DNA from: Sulfurospirillum diekertiae
GTDB taxonomy: Bacteria; Campylobacterota; Campylobacteria; Campylobacterales; Sulfurospirillaceae
Direction of reading: 5' to 3'
DNA: 64,000 nucleotides
Assembly (NCBI RefSeq): GCF_002309535.1
Contig: NZ_CP023275.1
Span: 1,550,001-1,614,000, forward strand
The number at the start of each line of letters is the position of its first letter. Positions within the stretch are counted from its first letter, which is position 1. The translations under genes were made by a program, and so were the position numbers. This document shows positions 39,212 to 47,268 of the stretch, one piece after another. Under the pieces are notes generated by a model. That model was not told the DNA's origin. It did no database searches and saw only the letters and a list, made by a program, of their open reading frames with translations.

Positions 39212-40210
39212 TCACTCAAACCAAATCCCCGAAATCAACTCATACGATTTTATTCTCTCTTCTGAGTCATGTATCATGGAGTTTATCATCACTTCATTCG
39301 CACCTGTTCGCTCAATTAGGCTTTCCAGTTTTTCTTTCACAAATTCGGGTGTTCCCCAGATGGACTCTCTGGTTTTGTGGCGTATGCTCTTTTCTTCCCA
39401 CTCTTGCCATAAGCTACTCATATCGTGTGTTGGTTTACTTAACGGGCTATTATCACCACGTTGGAGATGCAGAAATTTTTGAAGTTCGCTGGTCGCTAAG
39501 TAGTGGGCTTGCTCTGTTGTCTCGGCACAGACAACGTTAATGCAGATGATCATATAAGGCTCTTTGAGTTGAGACGAGGGTTTAAAGTTTGCGTGATAGA
39601 GTCGTATGGCATCTTCCATCGCATCCGGTGCAAAGTGTGAGGCAAAAGCAAAAGGCAATCCTTTTTCTGCCGCTAATTGGGCGCTAAACGTACTCGAACC
39701 CAGTAACCAGATGGGAATGTCCAGTCCATATCCTGGGACGGCTTTGATCCCTTTGGTGCCTGCACGATCCGATAAAAAATATTGCAACTGTTCCAGCATC
39801 ATTGGAAAGTCTGAGCCGTCATTGGTTATGTCGCGTCTGAGGGCTAGCATGGTTTGTCTGTCCGTTCCCGGCGCTCTTCCTAGCCCCAAATCAATCCTCT
39901 TGGGATACAAAGACTCTAGCGTTCCAAATTGTTCAGCGATAACGAGTGGCGCATGGTTGGGGAGCATAATGCCGCCAGAACCTATACGAATCGTTTTGGT
40001 TTTTGCGCCAATGTAACTGAGTACTACCGAGGTTGCGGCACTGGCAATTCCGCTAAAATTGTGATGTTCTGCGACCCAATAACGCTTGTATCCAAACGCT
40101 TCAACCCCTTGGGCTAGTTTGGTACTGTTTTCGATGGCTTGCGCGATGGTGAAGCCTTCTCCTACGGGGATTAAGTCTAAAACCGATAAGGGAATTTTTT
40201 TAGAGTTCAT
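39212..40210 (-). CDS. LLM-class flavin-dependent oxidoreductase
   Basis: Luciferase-like monooxygenase fold, 332 residues. The family blocks are GYKRYWVAEHHNF, RIGSGGIMLPNHAPLVIAEQF, RIDLGLGRAPGTD and IWLLGSSTFSAQLAAEKG, similar to E. coli YhbW. It would bind reduced FMN. The substrate is unknown. It is transcribed alone with its own ribosome site and ends at a shared terminator. It lacks a palindrome copy. Confidence 0.88.
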   Translation of the reverse strand: MNSKKIPLSVLDLIPVGEGFTIAQAIENSTKLAQGVEAFGYKRYWVAEHHNFSGIASAATSVVLSYIGAKTKTIRIGSGGIMLPNHAPLVIAEQFGTLESLYPKRIDLGLGRAPGTDRQTMLALRRDITNDGSDFPMMLEQLQYFLSDRAGTKGIKAVPGYGLDIPIWLLGSSTFSAQLAAEKGLPFAFASHFAPDAMEDAIRLYHANFKPSSQLKEPYMIICINVVCAETTEQAHYLATSELQKFLHLQRGDNSPLSKPTHDMSSLWQEWEEKSIRHKTRESIWGTPEFVKEKLESLIERTGANEVMINSMIHDSEERIKSYELISGIWFE

Positions 40211-40391
40211 GTTTCTCTCCAGTTAAAAGCAAGTTCTCCTACTATAATCAAATAAAATTAGAATAACATTACCTAAAAATCTAACGTTTGAAATTTCAGC
40301 TATTTTGATCTTAGAGGAGGGTAACTTAGATAGCAATTTTAGGCTATTGCTTATATAATGTTGTTACCAAAAACGCCAAGGAATCCCTCTC

Positions 40392-40973
40392 ATGAACACA
40401 ATATCAAACGATTCCAAAGAACTGTTGGCTTTTAACAAGCCTAAAGGCTATCTGGTTACGCGCTCGGACGATCTTGGGCGCAAAACTGTTTATGATCTTT
40501 TGCCTGAGTGGGCGTTTAGCGAGGGGTGGATGCCCATCGGACGGCTTGATCTGGAATCAAAGGGGCTTTTGCTCTTTACAACCAACAGCAAAATAAACCA
40601 CGCATTGACTACGCCTCAAAATTGCATCAAAGTCTATGAGATTTGGGTGAGAGGTCATGTGAGCGACGAGCATATCGCTGAGGCGTTACAAGGCGTTCAA
40701 AGTCCAGAGGGTCTGCTTAAAGCGCTTGAAGTTGAAAAAGTGGGTATGGGTGGCGCGAAAACCAAACTTAGAGTCAAAATTGACGAGGGGAAAAATAGGC
40801 ATATCCGCCGACTTTTTGGAGCGCTGAAAGATCCAAAATTTGGCACGCCTTTAAAGGTTTTAGAGCTGAAACGTGTGAGCATCGGCAGTTTTAAACTCGA
40901 CCTTGAAAGCGGAAAGTGGCGTTTTCTCTCACAAGAAGAAGAAAAACTTCTTATTAAAAGCCTTTACATGTAA
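40392..40973 (+). CDS. RsuA/RluE-type pseudouridine synthase
   Basis: 193 residues. The catalytic aspartate is in PIGRLDLESKGLLLFT, with the early block LLAFNKPKGYLVT and the C-terminal EGKNRHIRRLFGAL. There is no N-terminal S4 domain, as in E. coli RluE, so rRNA is the likely substrate. The gene ends inside a palindrome near copy: the last codons are CTT-TAC-ATG-TAA (40962-40973), giving LYM and the stop. Confidence 0.86.
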   Translation: MNTISNDSKELLAFNKPKGYLVTRSDDLGRKTVYDLLPEWAFSEGWMPIGRLDLESKGLLLFTTNSKINHALTTPQNCIKVYEIWVRGHVSDEHIAEALQGVQSPEGLLKALEVEKVGMGGAKTKLRVKIDEGKNRHIRRLFGALKDPKFGTPLKVLELKRVSIGSFKLDLESGKWRFLSQEEEKLLIKSLYM

Positions 40974-41009
40974 CCTTTTTGAGGATTGAAAATAAAATAG
41001 GAATTTAAA

Positions 41010-41348
41010 ATGAAAAAAATAGTACTGATATTACTGATGAGCTTAGAAATCTATGCTGGCACGCCGATGTGTGACTCTGGAAGGGTTATCAAACTTCTCA
41101 GCGATGATAATGAGGGCAATCGCCATCAACGTTTTATCGTCAAATTATCTTCAGGTAAAACGCTCTTGATCGCTCATAACATCGACATTGCGCCTAAAGT
41201 TATGACATTGCAAGAGGGTGGGGTTATCAATTTTTGCGGTGATTTGGAAACTAATGCCAAAGGTGGCGTCGTCCACTGGACACATCACGACCCTCACAAT
41301 CGCCATATTGGCGGTTTTTTAGAATACAGCGGACACAAATACGAGTAA
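41010..41348 (+). CDS. DUF3465-family secreted protein
   Basis: 112 residues with signal peptide (KKIVLILLMSLEIYAG). The mature part has the family's HQRFIVKLSSGKTLLIAHNIDIAP and GGVVHWTHHDPHNRH blocks. These remain uncharacterised, though the OB-like fold and nucleic-acid-like charge have led others to compare it with nuclease inhibitors or DNA-binding domains. It stands alone and is probably periplasmic. Two inverted palindrome copies follow it. Confidence 0.78.
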   Translation: MKKIVLILLMSLEIYAGTPMCDSGRVIKLLSDDNEGNRHQRFIVKLSSGKTLLIAHNIDIAPKVMTLQEGGVINFCGDLETNAKGGVVHWTHHDPHNRHIGGFLEYSGHKYE

Positions 41349-41370
41349 CCTAAAACTCAACGCCTAACGT

Positions 41371-41414
41371 TTTACATGTAAAGATTTAACGACCTTAAAA
41401 TCTTTACATGTAAA
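41371..41414. repeat. Paired TTTACATGTAAA palindromes forming a near-symmetric 44-base inverted repeat
   Basis: Exact cores at 41371-41382 and 41403-41414 flank AGATTTAACGACCTTAAAATC-like sequence that is itself nearly symmetric (GATTTAA against TTAAAATC). The unit lies 23 bases past the DUF3465 gene and 118 bases before poxB. In RNA it could fold as one long hairpin or two short ones, so it may terminate transcription. Confidence 0.75.
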
Positions 41415-41531
41415 GACAAAAACAGCTTTCTCCATCAACCCTTATTTCCCAAAATCACACTTAATATTTTATTTTCATACAGCATAAAAGGATTAAAATG
41501 TAGCTATGTCAAAAGATAGAAAGGATTTTTC

Positions 41532-43256
41532 ATGAATGACAACATTGCGATGTACTTTGCGAAGCTTTTAGCGCAAGTGGGAATTAAACGCATATGGGGA
41601 ATTACAGGTGATTCGCTCAATGGATTAAGTGATAGTTTACAAAAATTGGGACAAATTGAGTGGATGGGAACACGGCATGAAGAGACCGCGGCATTTGCAG
41701 CAGGTGCTGATGCGAAAATTAGTGGAAAATTGGCCGTTTGTGCAGGCTCTTCAGGGCCTGGAAATCTGCATCTGATTAACGGTCTTTTTGATTGCCAACG
41801 AAAAGGGGTTCCTGTTTTGGCGATTGCTTCACATATTCCTTCGAGTGAAATCGGGAGCAATTATTTTCAAGAAACACACCCCGAAAATTTATTTAAAGAG
41901 TGCAGTGTTTATTGTGAACTCATCAGCAATCCCGAGCAGATGCCGCATATCTTAGAAACTGCCATCAGGCAAGCCATCTTAAAAAAAGGGGTGAGTGTCA
42001 TCGTCATTTCAGGCGATCTTTTACTCCGTCCGATGCCTAAAGATGCCAAGTATTTGTGGAGTGAGCCACATTTTCCAAAGGTATTGCCAAAGATGGAAGA
42101 CATTGAGGAGCTTGCGAAGATTTTAAATGAAACCAAAAACATCACCTTTCTGTGTGGGGCAGGGTGCAGTGATGCGCATGATGAAGTGATCAAACTTGCC
42201 AAACTACTCAACGCGCCCGTTGTCCATGCGCTTGGAGGCAAAGAGGCTATGGAGGGAAACAACCCAAACAGTGTCGGTATGACAGGACTCATCGGCTATG
42301 AATCAGGATACTACGCGATGGAAAACTCCGATGTCTTGCTCATCTTAGGTTCAGCCTTCCCGTATAAAGCGTTTTACCCTCAAAATGCCAAAATCGTGCA
42401 AATCGACATCAAGCCTGAAGCGCTCGGCAGACACACCCAAATTAGTTTAGGCATGGTGGGTGACGTGAAATCGAGTTTAGAACTTTTAATGCCTAAAATC
42501 AAACAAAAAGCAAATGACACCTTCTTAAAAAGTGCCTTAAAACACTACAAATCAACGGTTGAAACTTTTGATAAACTCGCCAGTGGCACCAGTAAAGAGG
42601 GCTTAATTCACCCACAATACTTAACCAAACTGATCGACAAATACGCTAGCGATGATGCGATCTTTACGTGCGATGTCGGAACACCCACCGTCTGGGCGGC
42701 ACGCTACGTAAACATGAATGGAAAGCGCAAACTCATCGGCTCTTTTAACCACGGTTCTATGGCCAATGCTCTTCCACAAGCCATCGGTGCTAAAGTGAGC
42801 GCTCCACATAAAGAGGTCATTGCCTTGTGTGGTGATGGCGGTTTTGCAATGCTCATGGGCGATCTGCTCACCCTCGTTCAGCATAACATCAAAGCCAAAA
42901 TCGTGATCTATAACAACAGCTCCTTAGGCTTCGTCGCCATTGAGATGAAAGCGGGTGGCTATTTGTCGGATAATACCGAATTAACCAACCCCGACTTTTC
43001 AGCCATTGCCAAAGCCGTTGGCGTTAAAAGCTTCAGGGTTGAAAAACCTGAGGAGTTAGAAAGCAAGGTCAAAGAATTTCTTGCGTTTGATGGAGCAGCA
43101 CTGCTTGATGTCACCACCGCAAAACAAGAGTTAACCATGCCACCCAAAATCTCTTTTGAAAACGCAAAAGGGTTTAGCATTTACATGTTAAGAGCCATCA
43201 TTAACGGCAAAGGCGATGAATTGGTCGAAGTGGCGAGAGAGAATTTAATACGCTAA
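41532..43256 (+). CDS. poxB: Pyruvate dehydrogenase (quinone), PoxB type
   Basis: TPP- and FAD-dependent enzyme that oxidises pyruvate to acetate and CO2 and passes electrons to the quinone pool. The 574-residue length equals E. coli PoxB within two residues. The activating glutamate is in TRHEETAAFAAGAD. The TPP motif runs GDGGFAMLMGDLL to NNSSLGFV. The middle FAD domain is present, and the C-terminus has an amphipathic tail (NAKGFSIYMLRAI) that could dock on the membrane. It is single, with a GAAAGGA ribosome site and a hairpin after it. Confidence 0.93.
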   Translation: MNDNIAMYFAKLLAQVGIKRIWGITGDSLNGLSDSLQKLGQIEWMGTRHEETAAFAAGADAKISGKLAVCAGSSGPGNLHLINGLFDCQRKGVPVLAIASHIPSSEIGSNYFQETHPENLFKECSVYCELISNPEQMPHILETAIRQAILKKGVSVIVISGDLLLRPMPKDAKYLWSEPHFPKVLPKMEDIEELAKILNETKNITFLCGAGCSDAHDEVIKLAKLLNAPVVHALGGKEAMEGNNPNSVGMTGLIGYESGYYAMENSDVLLILGSAFPYKAFYPQNAKIVQIDIKPEALGRHTQISLGMVGDVKSSLELLMPKIKQKANDTFLKSALKHYKSTVETFDKLASGTSKEGLIHPQYLTKLIDKYASDDAIFTCDVGTPTVWAARYVNMNGKRKLIGSFNHGSMANALPQAIGAKVSAPHKEVIALCGDGGFAMLMGDLLTLVQHNIKAKIVIYNNSSLGFVAIEMKAGGYLSDNTELTNPDFSAIAKAVGVKSFRVEKPEELESKVKEFLAFDGAALLDVTTAKQELTMPPKISFENAKGFSIYMLRAIINGKGDELVEVARENLIR

Positions 43257-43265
43257 AAGTGATTC

Positions 43266-43296
43266 AAGGTGACAGGTTAGTGGAGCTTGTCACCTT
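43266..43296 (+). terminator. Hairpin after poxB
   Basis: AAGGTGACA (43266-43274) pairs with TGTCACCTT (43288-43296) around a 13-base loop, 10 bases past the stop. The T-run after it is poor (TCGATGTTTT). Confidence 0.55.
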
Positions 43297-43462
43297 TCGA
43301 TGTTTTGTGAAAAAAACAGTTACCTGTAAACGCCAAAATGAAGGGAAAAACCTCGTATTGTTACGCTGAACACTTTCAATGTACATTAATCGAAGTAAAG
43401 ATAAAATTTCGCTCGAAAGTTTTGAGATAGCTCGTTGCTCACTTTGTAACTTAACATTCTCT

Positions 43463-43537
43463 TGGGGTGTCGCCAAGCGGTAAGGCTCTGGTTTCTGGTA
43501 CCAGCATTCAGGGGTTCGAATCCCTTCACCCCATCCA
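43463..43537 (+). tRNA. tRNA-Gln(CUG)
   Basis: Cloverleaf with U1-A72 acceptor TGGGGTG/CACCCCA, D arm GCCAAGCGGTAAGGC and anticodon stem CTGGT/ACCAG. The loop is TTCTGGT, putting CTG at the anticodon (decodes CAG). The T arm is AGGGG-TTCGAAT-CCCTT, with T discriminator and encoded CCA. U1-A72 is typical of tRNA-Gln. Most compact epsilon genomes rely on the UUG isoacceptor, so this is probably an additional tRNA-Gln. Confidence 0.93.
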
Positions 43538-43680
43538 CCTCTTTACTTCACAACACAATCACTCAAAACCTTTTGCATGTAAAGCGCCCTTTCTCCACTT
43601 AAGAGAATACCTCTTCATCCAAATTCAGACTACGTACTATATAATAACATACACAACGATAGCCAATAAAGGAGGGCGCG

Positions 43681-44142
43681 ATGGAACTGTTGGAAAATGT
43701 TAGCAATGACATACGAAGGCTACTTGGGGAATTAGACACTATCTTAAGAAATGTAGATATTAACAAAGTGGCAACAAAAACAACGATCAGACAAATTGTA
43801 GGTCATATGTGCGATTCTGCATCAAACAACACCCATAGAATCATCCATTTACAATATCAAAAAAGCCCCTTAATCTTCCCCGATTATGCCAATCTTGGCG
43901 TGAATGATATATGGATAAAAATTCAAAATTACAATACTTACGAGTGGGATGATTTAATTCATTTGCTCAAATACACAACCATTCATGTCGCACATGTCAT
44001 CCAAAACATTGACAGCACAAAATTACAACAGCAATGGATAAGCGCTTTAAATGAGCACATTACATTAGAAGAGATGATTGTTGATTATCCACGCCATTTT
44101 AAACTCCATTATGATGAGATCGTCGACCTGATTGCTCAATAG
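43681..44142 (+). CDS. DinB-superfamily protein
   Basis: 153 residues, all-helical, with spaced histidines that suit the DinB four-helix metal site. These are in TIRQIVGHMCDSASNNTHR, TTIHVAHVI and HFKLHYDEIVDLI. Members are metal-dependent hydrolases or thiol transferases (DinB, YfiT, bacillithiol transferase). The activity here cannot be assigned. A GGAGG ribosome site precedes the ATG. It is transcribed alone downstream of the tRNA. Confidence 0.75.
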   Translation: MELLENVSNDIRRLLGELDTILRNVDINKVATKTTIRQIVGHMCDSASNNTHRIIHLQYQKSPLIFPDYANLGVNDIWIKIQNYNTYEWDDLIHLLKYTTIHVAHVIQNIDSTKLQQQWISALNEHITLEEMIVDYPRHFKLHYDEIVDLIAQ

Positions 44143-44175
44143 ATAATAAAGCCGCAACTTCTTCTCTGATTATGC

Positions 44176-44207
44176 CACTTTCAAAATTATTAAGGATTTT
44201 GAAAGTG
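44176..44207 (+). terminator. Hairpin after the DinB-like gene
   Basis: CACTTTCAAAA (44176-44186) and TTTTGAAAGTG (44197-44207), an 11-pair perfect stem with a 10-base loop, 34 bases past the stop. No T-run follows directly. Confidence 0.6.
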
Positions 44208-44337
44208 ACACGTAAAAACTTTAAAAAATATTTGCGAACACTCAATGTGGAGTCATTTTATTGAACGATTAATGTTTTGTTGCAATAATTCGTATAAAAT
44301 AAGCAGAGAAAATCGCATCGTACTTTAGGAGTTTAAC

Positions 44338-45009
44338 ATGACATTGACCCATAAAATAAAAATTTACATCATCTCTGATGTCGTGTGTCCTTGGTGTCTC
44401 ATCGGTTATAAGCGTTTAGAACACGCCATGAAAGAGCTTGGTGTGGAAGATAAGTTTGAGCTTGTGTGGAATCCCTTTGAGCTCAATCCAACAATGTCGC
44501 TGGAAGGGGAAGATGCCGTTTCGTATTTGGCACATAAATACACTATGAGCGTTGAGCAAGTGAAGTCAACTCAAGCAACGATCACTAAAAATGGGGCAGA
44601 ATTAGGCTTTGCATTTCATTATTACGATGGAATGAAAACGGTCAACACACGCAATGCCCACATCTTGCTCGATTTTGCAAAAGAGTTTGGAAAGCAAACA
44701 GAACTCAAAATGAAACTCTTTAGTGCTCACTTCAGTGAGAAAAAAGACATATCAAACCGCCATACTTTAGGAGAGATCGTTCAAAATATCGGTTTGGACA
44801 AAGATGTTTTTTTAGCAAAGCTAGATGATGAAAGTGCTAGAGAAAAAGTGCAAGAGGCAGAAGAGTATTGGCGCAAACAAAACATATCTGCAGTTCCCAC
44901 GATGATCTTTAATAACGAACTGATTATGAATGGCGCTTATCCTGTTGAAACGTATAAAAAAGTGTTAACAGAATTACTGGAAAAGAGGCTCAAAAAAAGT
45001 TACATGTAA
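44338..45009 (+). CDS. DsbA-family oxidoreductase, FrnE/2-hydroxychromene isomerase-like
   Basis: 223 residues. CPWC lies in ISDVVCPWCLIGYKRLEHAM, the NPFELNP block is typical of FrnE, and the cis-proline is in ISAVPTMIFNN. No signal peptide is seen, so it acts in the cytoplasm as a disulfide oxidoreductase or isomerase. FrnE in Deinococcus and E. coli is linked to oxidative stress. The gene ends inside a palindrome: the last codons AGT-TAC-ATG-TAA (44998-45009) give SYM and the stop. Confidence 0.87.
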   Translation: MTLTHKIKIYIISDVVCPWCLIGYKRLEHAMKELGVEDKFELVWNPFELNPTMSLEGEDAVSYLAHKYTMSVEQVKSTQATITKNGAELGFAFHYYDGMKTVNTRNAHILLDFAKEFGKQTELKMKLFSAHFSEKKDISNRHTLGEIVQNIGLDKDVFLAKLDDESAREKVQEAEEYWRKQNISAVPTMIFNNELIMNGAYPVETYKKVLTELLEKRLKKSYM

Positions 45010-45033
45010 ACGTTTAACTCTTTACATGTAAAG
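45000..45033. repeat. Two palindrome copies between convergent frnE-like and araC-like genes
   Basis: TTACATGTAA at 45000-45009 ends the plus-strand gene, and CTTTACATGTAAAG at 45020-45033 covers the last codons of the minus-strand gene (ALHVKS). Each copy touches a stop codon region, 10 bases apart. They could serve as the shared terminator for both genes. Confidence 0.85.
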
Positions 45034-46069
45034 CCAACCACGCTTTTGGACTGAGCCCATACCACTTCTTAAACGCTCGCAAAAAGGGGCTTGGTTCGGC
45101 GTAGCCTAGATAGGACGCGATGGTGGGGGTGTCCAGTCCTTTTTGCAAATAATGCGTTGCTAATTTCTGACGTACTTCGCCCAAAAGTGCCACAAAACTT
45201 GTCCCTTCTATTTTGAGCTTTTTTTGAAGGGTTCGTGGGTGCATTCCCACTTTATGCGCCACACTTTCAAGCGAGACATCAAGCTCACCCGTTCCGATGA
45301 GAATGAACCCTTTGACGTGTTCGCTCAAACTTCCATGCACGCTCAACCCCAAACTCTGTTCTGCCTCTTTTTCAAAGACACTCAGCAGATACGGATTGTC
45401 GTAACTTGTTTTCATTGCCAGTTGCGCTTTGTCGAAGTAGAGGGCATTTTCAACCTCATCGAAGAGAATCGTTTCACCAAATACGCTCTGATACGCTTTT
45501 ACATGTAAAGGTTTTGTATGCCTAAAAATAGTCTGTTTGGGAAAAATTGGCTGTGGGATAATCTTGTTAATGAGATGAAGAAGTGCACTTAAGTGAATCT
45601 CAGCACTGTACTTTTCGAGGTGCTCCATCTCATCTTCTTTATGAATCAGCAGCGTCAATTTGTACATGCCATTTTCCGCTACAAAAAAGGGCTTGAGTGT
45701 TTTACCAATCAGTGGATAATAACGGCACAATTTGATGATCGCTTCTTCGACATTGCGTGAATGTAGCATCAAATAGCCCAAAACACCAAGCTTGTTGGGG
45801 TTGACGGACTCGGACAATTTAAACAAAACACTAGAATCACCAGCATAGGCGATAGCCTCTTCAATCAGTTCATTGATATACACTGCATTGATTTTAGTAC
45901 CCTTGATTTGCAGTTCTTTCATACTGATATTGCGTGCATTTATAAAAGAGGCTACATCAAACCCATAGTGTTTGGTTAAAAACGTAAGAATAAATAAAAA
46001 TGCTTCCGCAGGGGCTTGCTTTTGAACACCTAGTCGCAAAATGTCATACCTTGAGTCGTAAAATGTCAC
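45014..46069 (-). CDS. AraC-family transcriptional regulator with OruR/ArgR-like N-terminal domain
   Basis: 351 residues. The N-terminal two thirds match the arabinose-binding-type domain of OruR-like regulators (LGVLGYLMLHSRNVEEAI, CRYYPLIGKTL). The C-terminus has two helix-turn-helix units (SVAHKVGMHPRTLQKKL and TIASYLGYAEPSPFLRAFKKWYG). It is divergent from the HemJ-like gene 61 bases away, which is its most likely target. Two exact palindromes (45021-45032, 45498-45509) encode ALHVKS and KPLHVKAY. Confidence 0.88.
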   Translation of the reverse strand: MTFYDSRYDILRLGVQKQAPAEAFLFILTFLTKHYGFDVASFINARNISMKELQIKGTKINAVYINELIEEAIAYAGDSSVLFKLSESVNPNKLGVLGYLMLHSRNVEEAIIKLCRYYPLIGKTLKPFFVAENGMYKLTLLIHKEDEMEHLEKYSAEIHLSALLHLINKIIPQPIFPKQTIFRHTKPLHVKAYQSVFGETILFDEVENALYFDKAQLAMKTSYDNPYLLSVFEKEAEQSLGLSVHGSLSEHVKGFILIGTGELDVSLESVAHKVGMHPRTLQKKLKIEGTSFVALLGEVRQKLATHYLQKGLDTPTIASYLGYAEPSPFLRAFKKWYGLSPKAWLALHVKS

Positions 46070-46130
46070 TAGAAATTTCTGAGCAAAGTATATACTAATG
46101 GCTATTAAACTTACTGAGAAAGGAGACGAA

Positions 46131-46556
46131 ATGAATAGTTACAGTCTTGTACTGGCATTTCACGTTATCTCTATTGCGACATGGATGATCATGCTTGTGT
46201 ATCTGCCTAAACTCTTTGTCTATCACATCAATGCACCACGTGATGCTCAAGCGGTAGTGGCATTGCAAGAAGCCAGTCTTTATAAAGTGGGAACCATCGC
46301 TATGATCTTTTCGATCACGTTTGGTCTTATCTTGCTTTATCTCAACCCAAGCTTACTCCAAAGTGGAGGGTGGTTGCATCTTAAGCTTACATTAGCCACA
46401 TTTATGGTGATATATCACTTTACATGTAAAAGATTTATCAACCAATTTGCCAATGAAGATATTTCAAACACTATGCGCTTCTTTAGGTTTTTTAGAGTTA
46501 TTCCTGAAATTACAACTTCCTTGATTATACTTCTTACCATCATCAAGCCATTTTAA
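46131..46556 (+). CDS. HemJ-like membrane protein (UPF0093/CopD-like)
   Basis: 141 residues from the ATG at 46131, chosen because GAAAGGAGACG precedes it. It has four membrane segments. FHVISIATWMIMLVYLPKLFVYH resembles the HemJ signature (a conserved histidine, Trp and RLFVYH-like end), and WLHLKLTLATFMVIYHF holds a second histidine. HemJ oxidises protoporphyrinogen IX. This copy may be that enzyme or a paralogue serving an AraC-controlled function. The exact palindrome at 46429-46440 gives YHFTCKRF. Confidence 0.7.
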   Translation: MNSYSLVLAFHVISIATWMIMLVYLPKLFVYHINAPRDAQAVVALQEASLYKVGTIAMIFSITFGLILLYLNPSLLQSGGWLHLKLTLATFMVIYHFTCKRFINQFANEDISNTMRFFRFFRVIPEITTSLIILLTIIKPF

Positions 46557-46575
46557 CATTTGGCTTGAAATTCTA

Positions 46576-46604
46576 TTGACATATTTACTAAAAAAATGTA
46601 CCAT
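46576..46604 (+). promoter_or_regulatory. Promoter of the TetR-RND operon
   Basis: TTGACA (46576-46581), 17 bases, TACCAT (46599-46604), followed 11 bases later by the candidate TetR operator. The spacing puts the operator over the start of transcription. Confidence 0.65.
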
Positions 46605-46615
46605 TTCGAAAAATG

Positions 46616-46632
46616 AATGACGGTCAGTCATT
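46616..46632. promoter_or_regulatory. Candidate TetR operator AATGAC-N5-GTCATT
   Basis: Perfect 6-base inverted arms around GGTCA, between the -10 element and the ribosome site of the tetR gene. TetR-family repressors commonly bind such TGAC/GTCA palindromes and control their own operon. Confidence 0.6.
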
Positions 46633-46644
46633 TAAAGGAGAGCC

Positions 46645-47268
46645 ATGGCACGTATTATTGATAAAGAAGAGAAACGGCTTGATATTGCTCGTGCATCTAT
46701 CGAATTGTTTGTCGCAAAAGGTATGCAACAAACAAGTATTGATGAGATTGCGAAGAGTGCTGGTGTTGCAAAAGGTACAGTCTATCTTTATTTTAAAAAT
46801 AAAGAAGAGATTATCTTTACCATCTGGGATATGCTCTCACAACAACATGATGAGGCATTTCTAAAACGTATTACACCCGAAATGAGTGCTAAAGAAAAAA
46901 TCTTAGAGTATTTTAATTTTAGCGAATGTGAAAAAGAACACGACAAAGAGCAGATGCTGACGCTCTACCAACACTTCGTAAGTTCTATGCTTGTCGATAA
47001 AACAGGTCTTTATAGTGCTTATTTTGAAAGATTTTTTCAACAAGATTATGACTATATTTCAAGCTGGCTCAATGATGGCATTGCCAAAGGCGAAATTACC
47101 GTAGGAAATGTAGATTTACTCACCTATACCATTATTATGCTTTTAAAAGGTGTCCTAATTCGAGCCAAAGCCAGTAATATGAATTTTTATGAAGCACAAA
47201 ATACACTGACACAACATCTGATCTACCTTCTGGATCAATATACAAGGAAAGAACCATGCAAAAATTAA
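46645..47268 (+). CDS. TetR-family repressor of the efflux operon
   Basis: 207 residues. The N-terminal helix-turn-helix is KRLDIARASIELFVAKG, TSIDEIAKSAGVAKGTVYLYFKNKEEI, a textbook TetR pattern. The helical C-terminal domain should bind an inducer. It overlaps the TolC-type gene by 13 bases, so repressor and pump are made from one transcript and the system is self-limiting. The inducer is unknown. Confidence 0.92.
   Translation: MARIIDKEEKRLDIARASIELFVAKGMQQTSIDEIAKSAGVAKGTVYLYFKNKEEIIFTIWDMLSQQHDEAFLKRITPEMSAKEKILEYFNFSECEKEHDKEQMLTLYQHFVSSMLVDKTGLYSAYFERFFQQDYDYISSWLNDGIAKGEITVGNVDLLTYTIIMLLKGVLIRAKASNMNFYEAQNTLTQHLIYLLDQYTRKEPCKN

Noticed and set aside
41371..41414. CRISPR-like spacing of two palindromes
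   Set aside because: Only two copies occur here, spaced differently from the pair at 45000-45033, with no cas genes. They belong to the dispersed palindrome family.
43463..43537. Genomic island inserted at tRNA-Gln
   Set aside because: No integrase, direct-repeat copy of the tRNA 3' end or phage genes follow. Downstream genes are ordinary.
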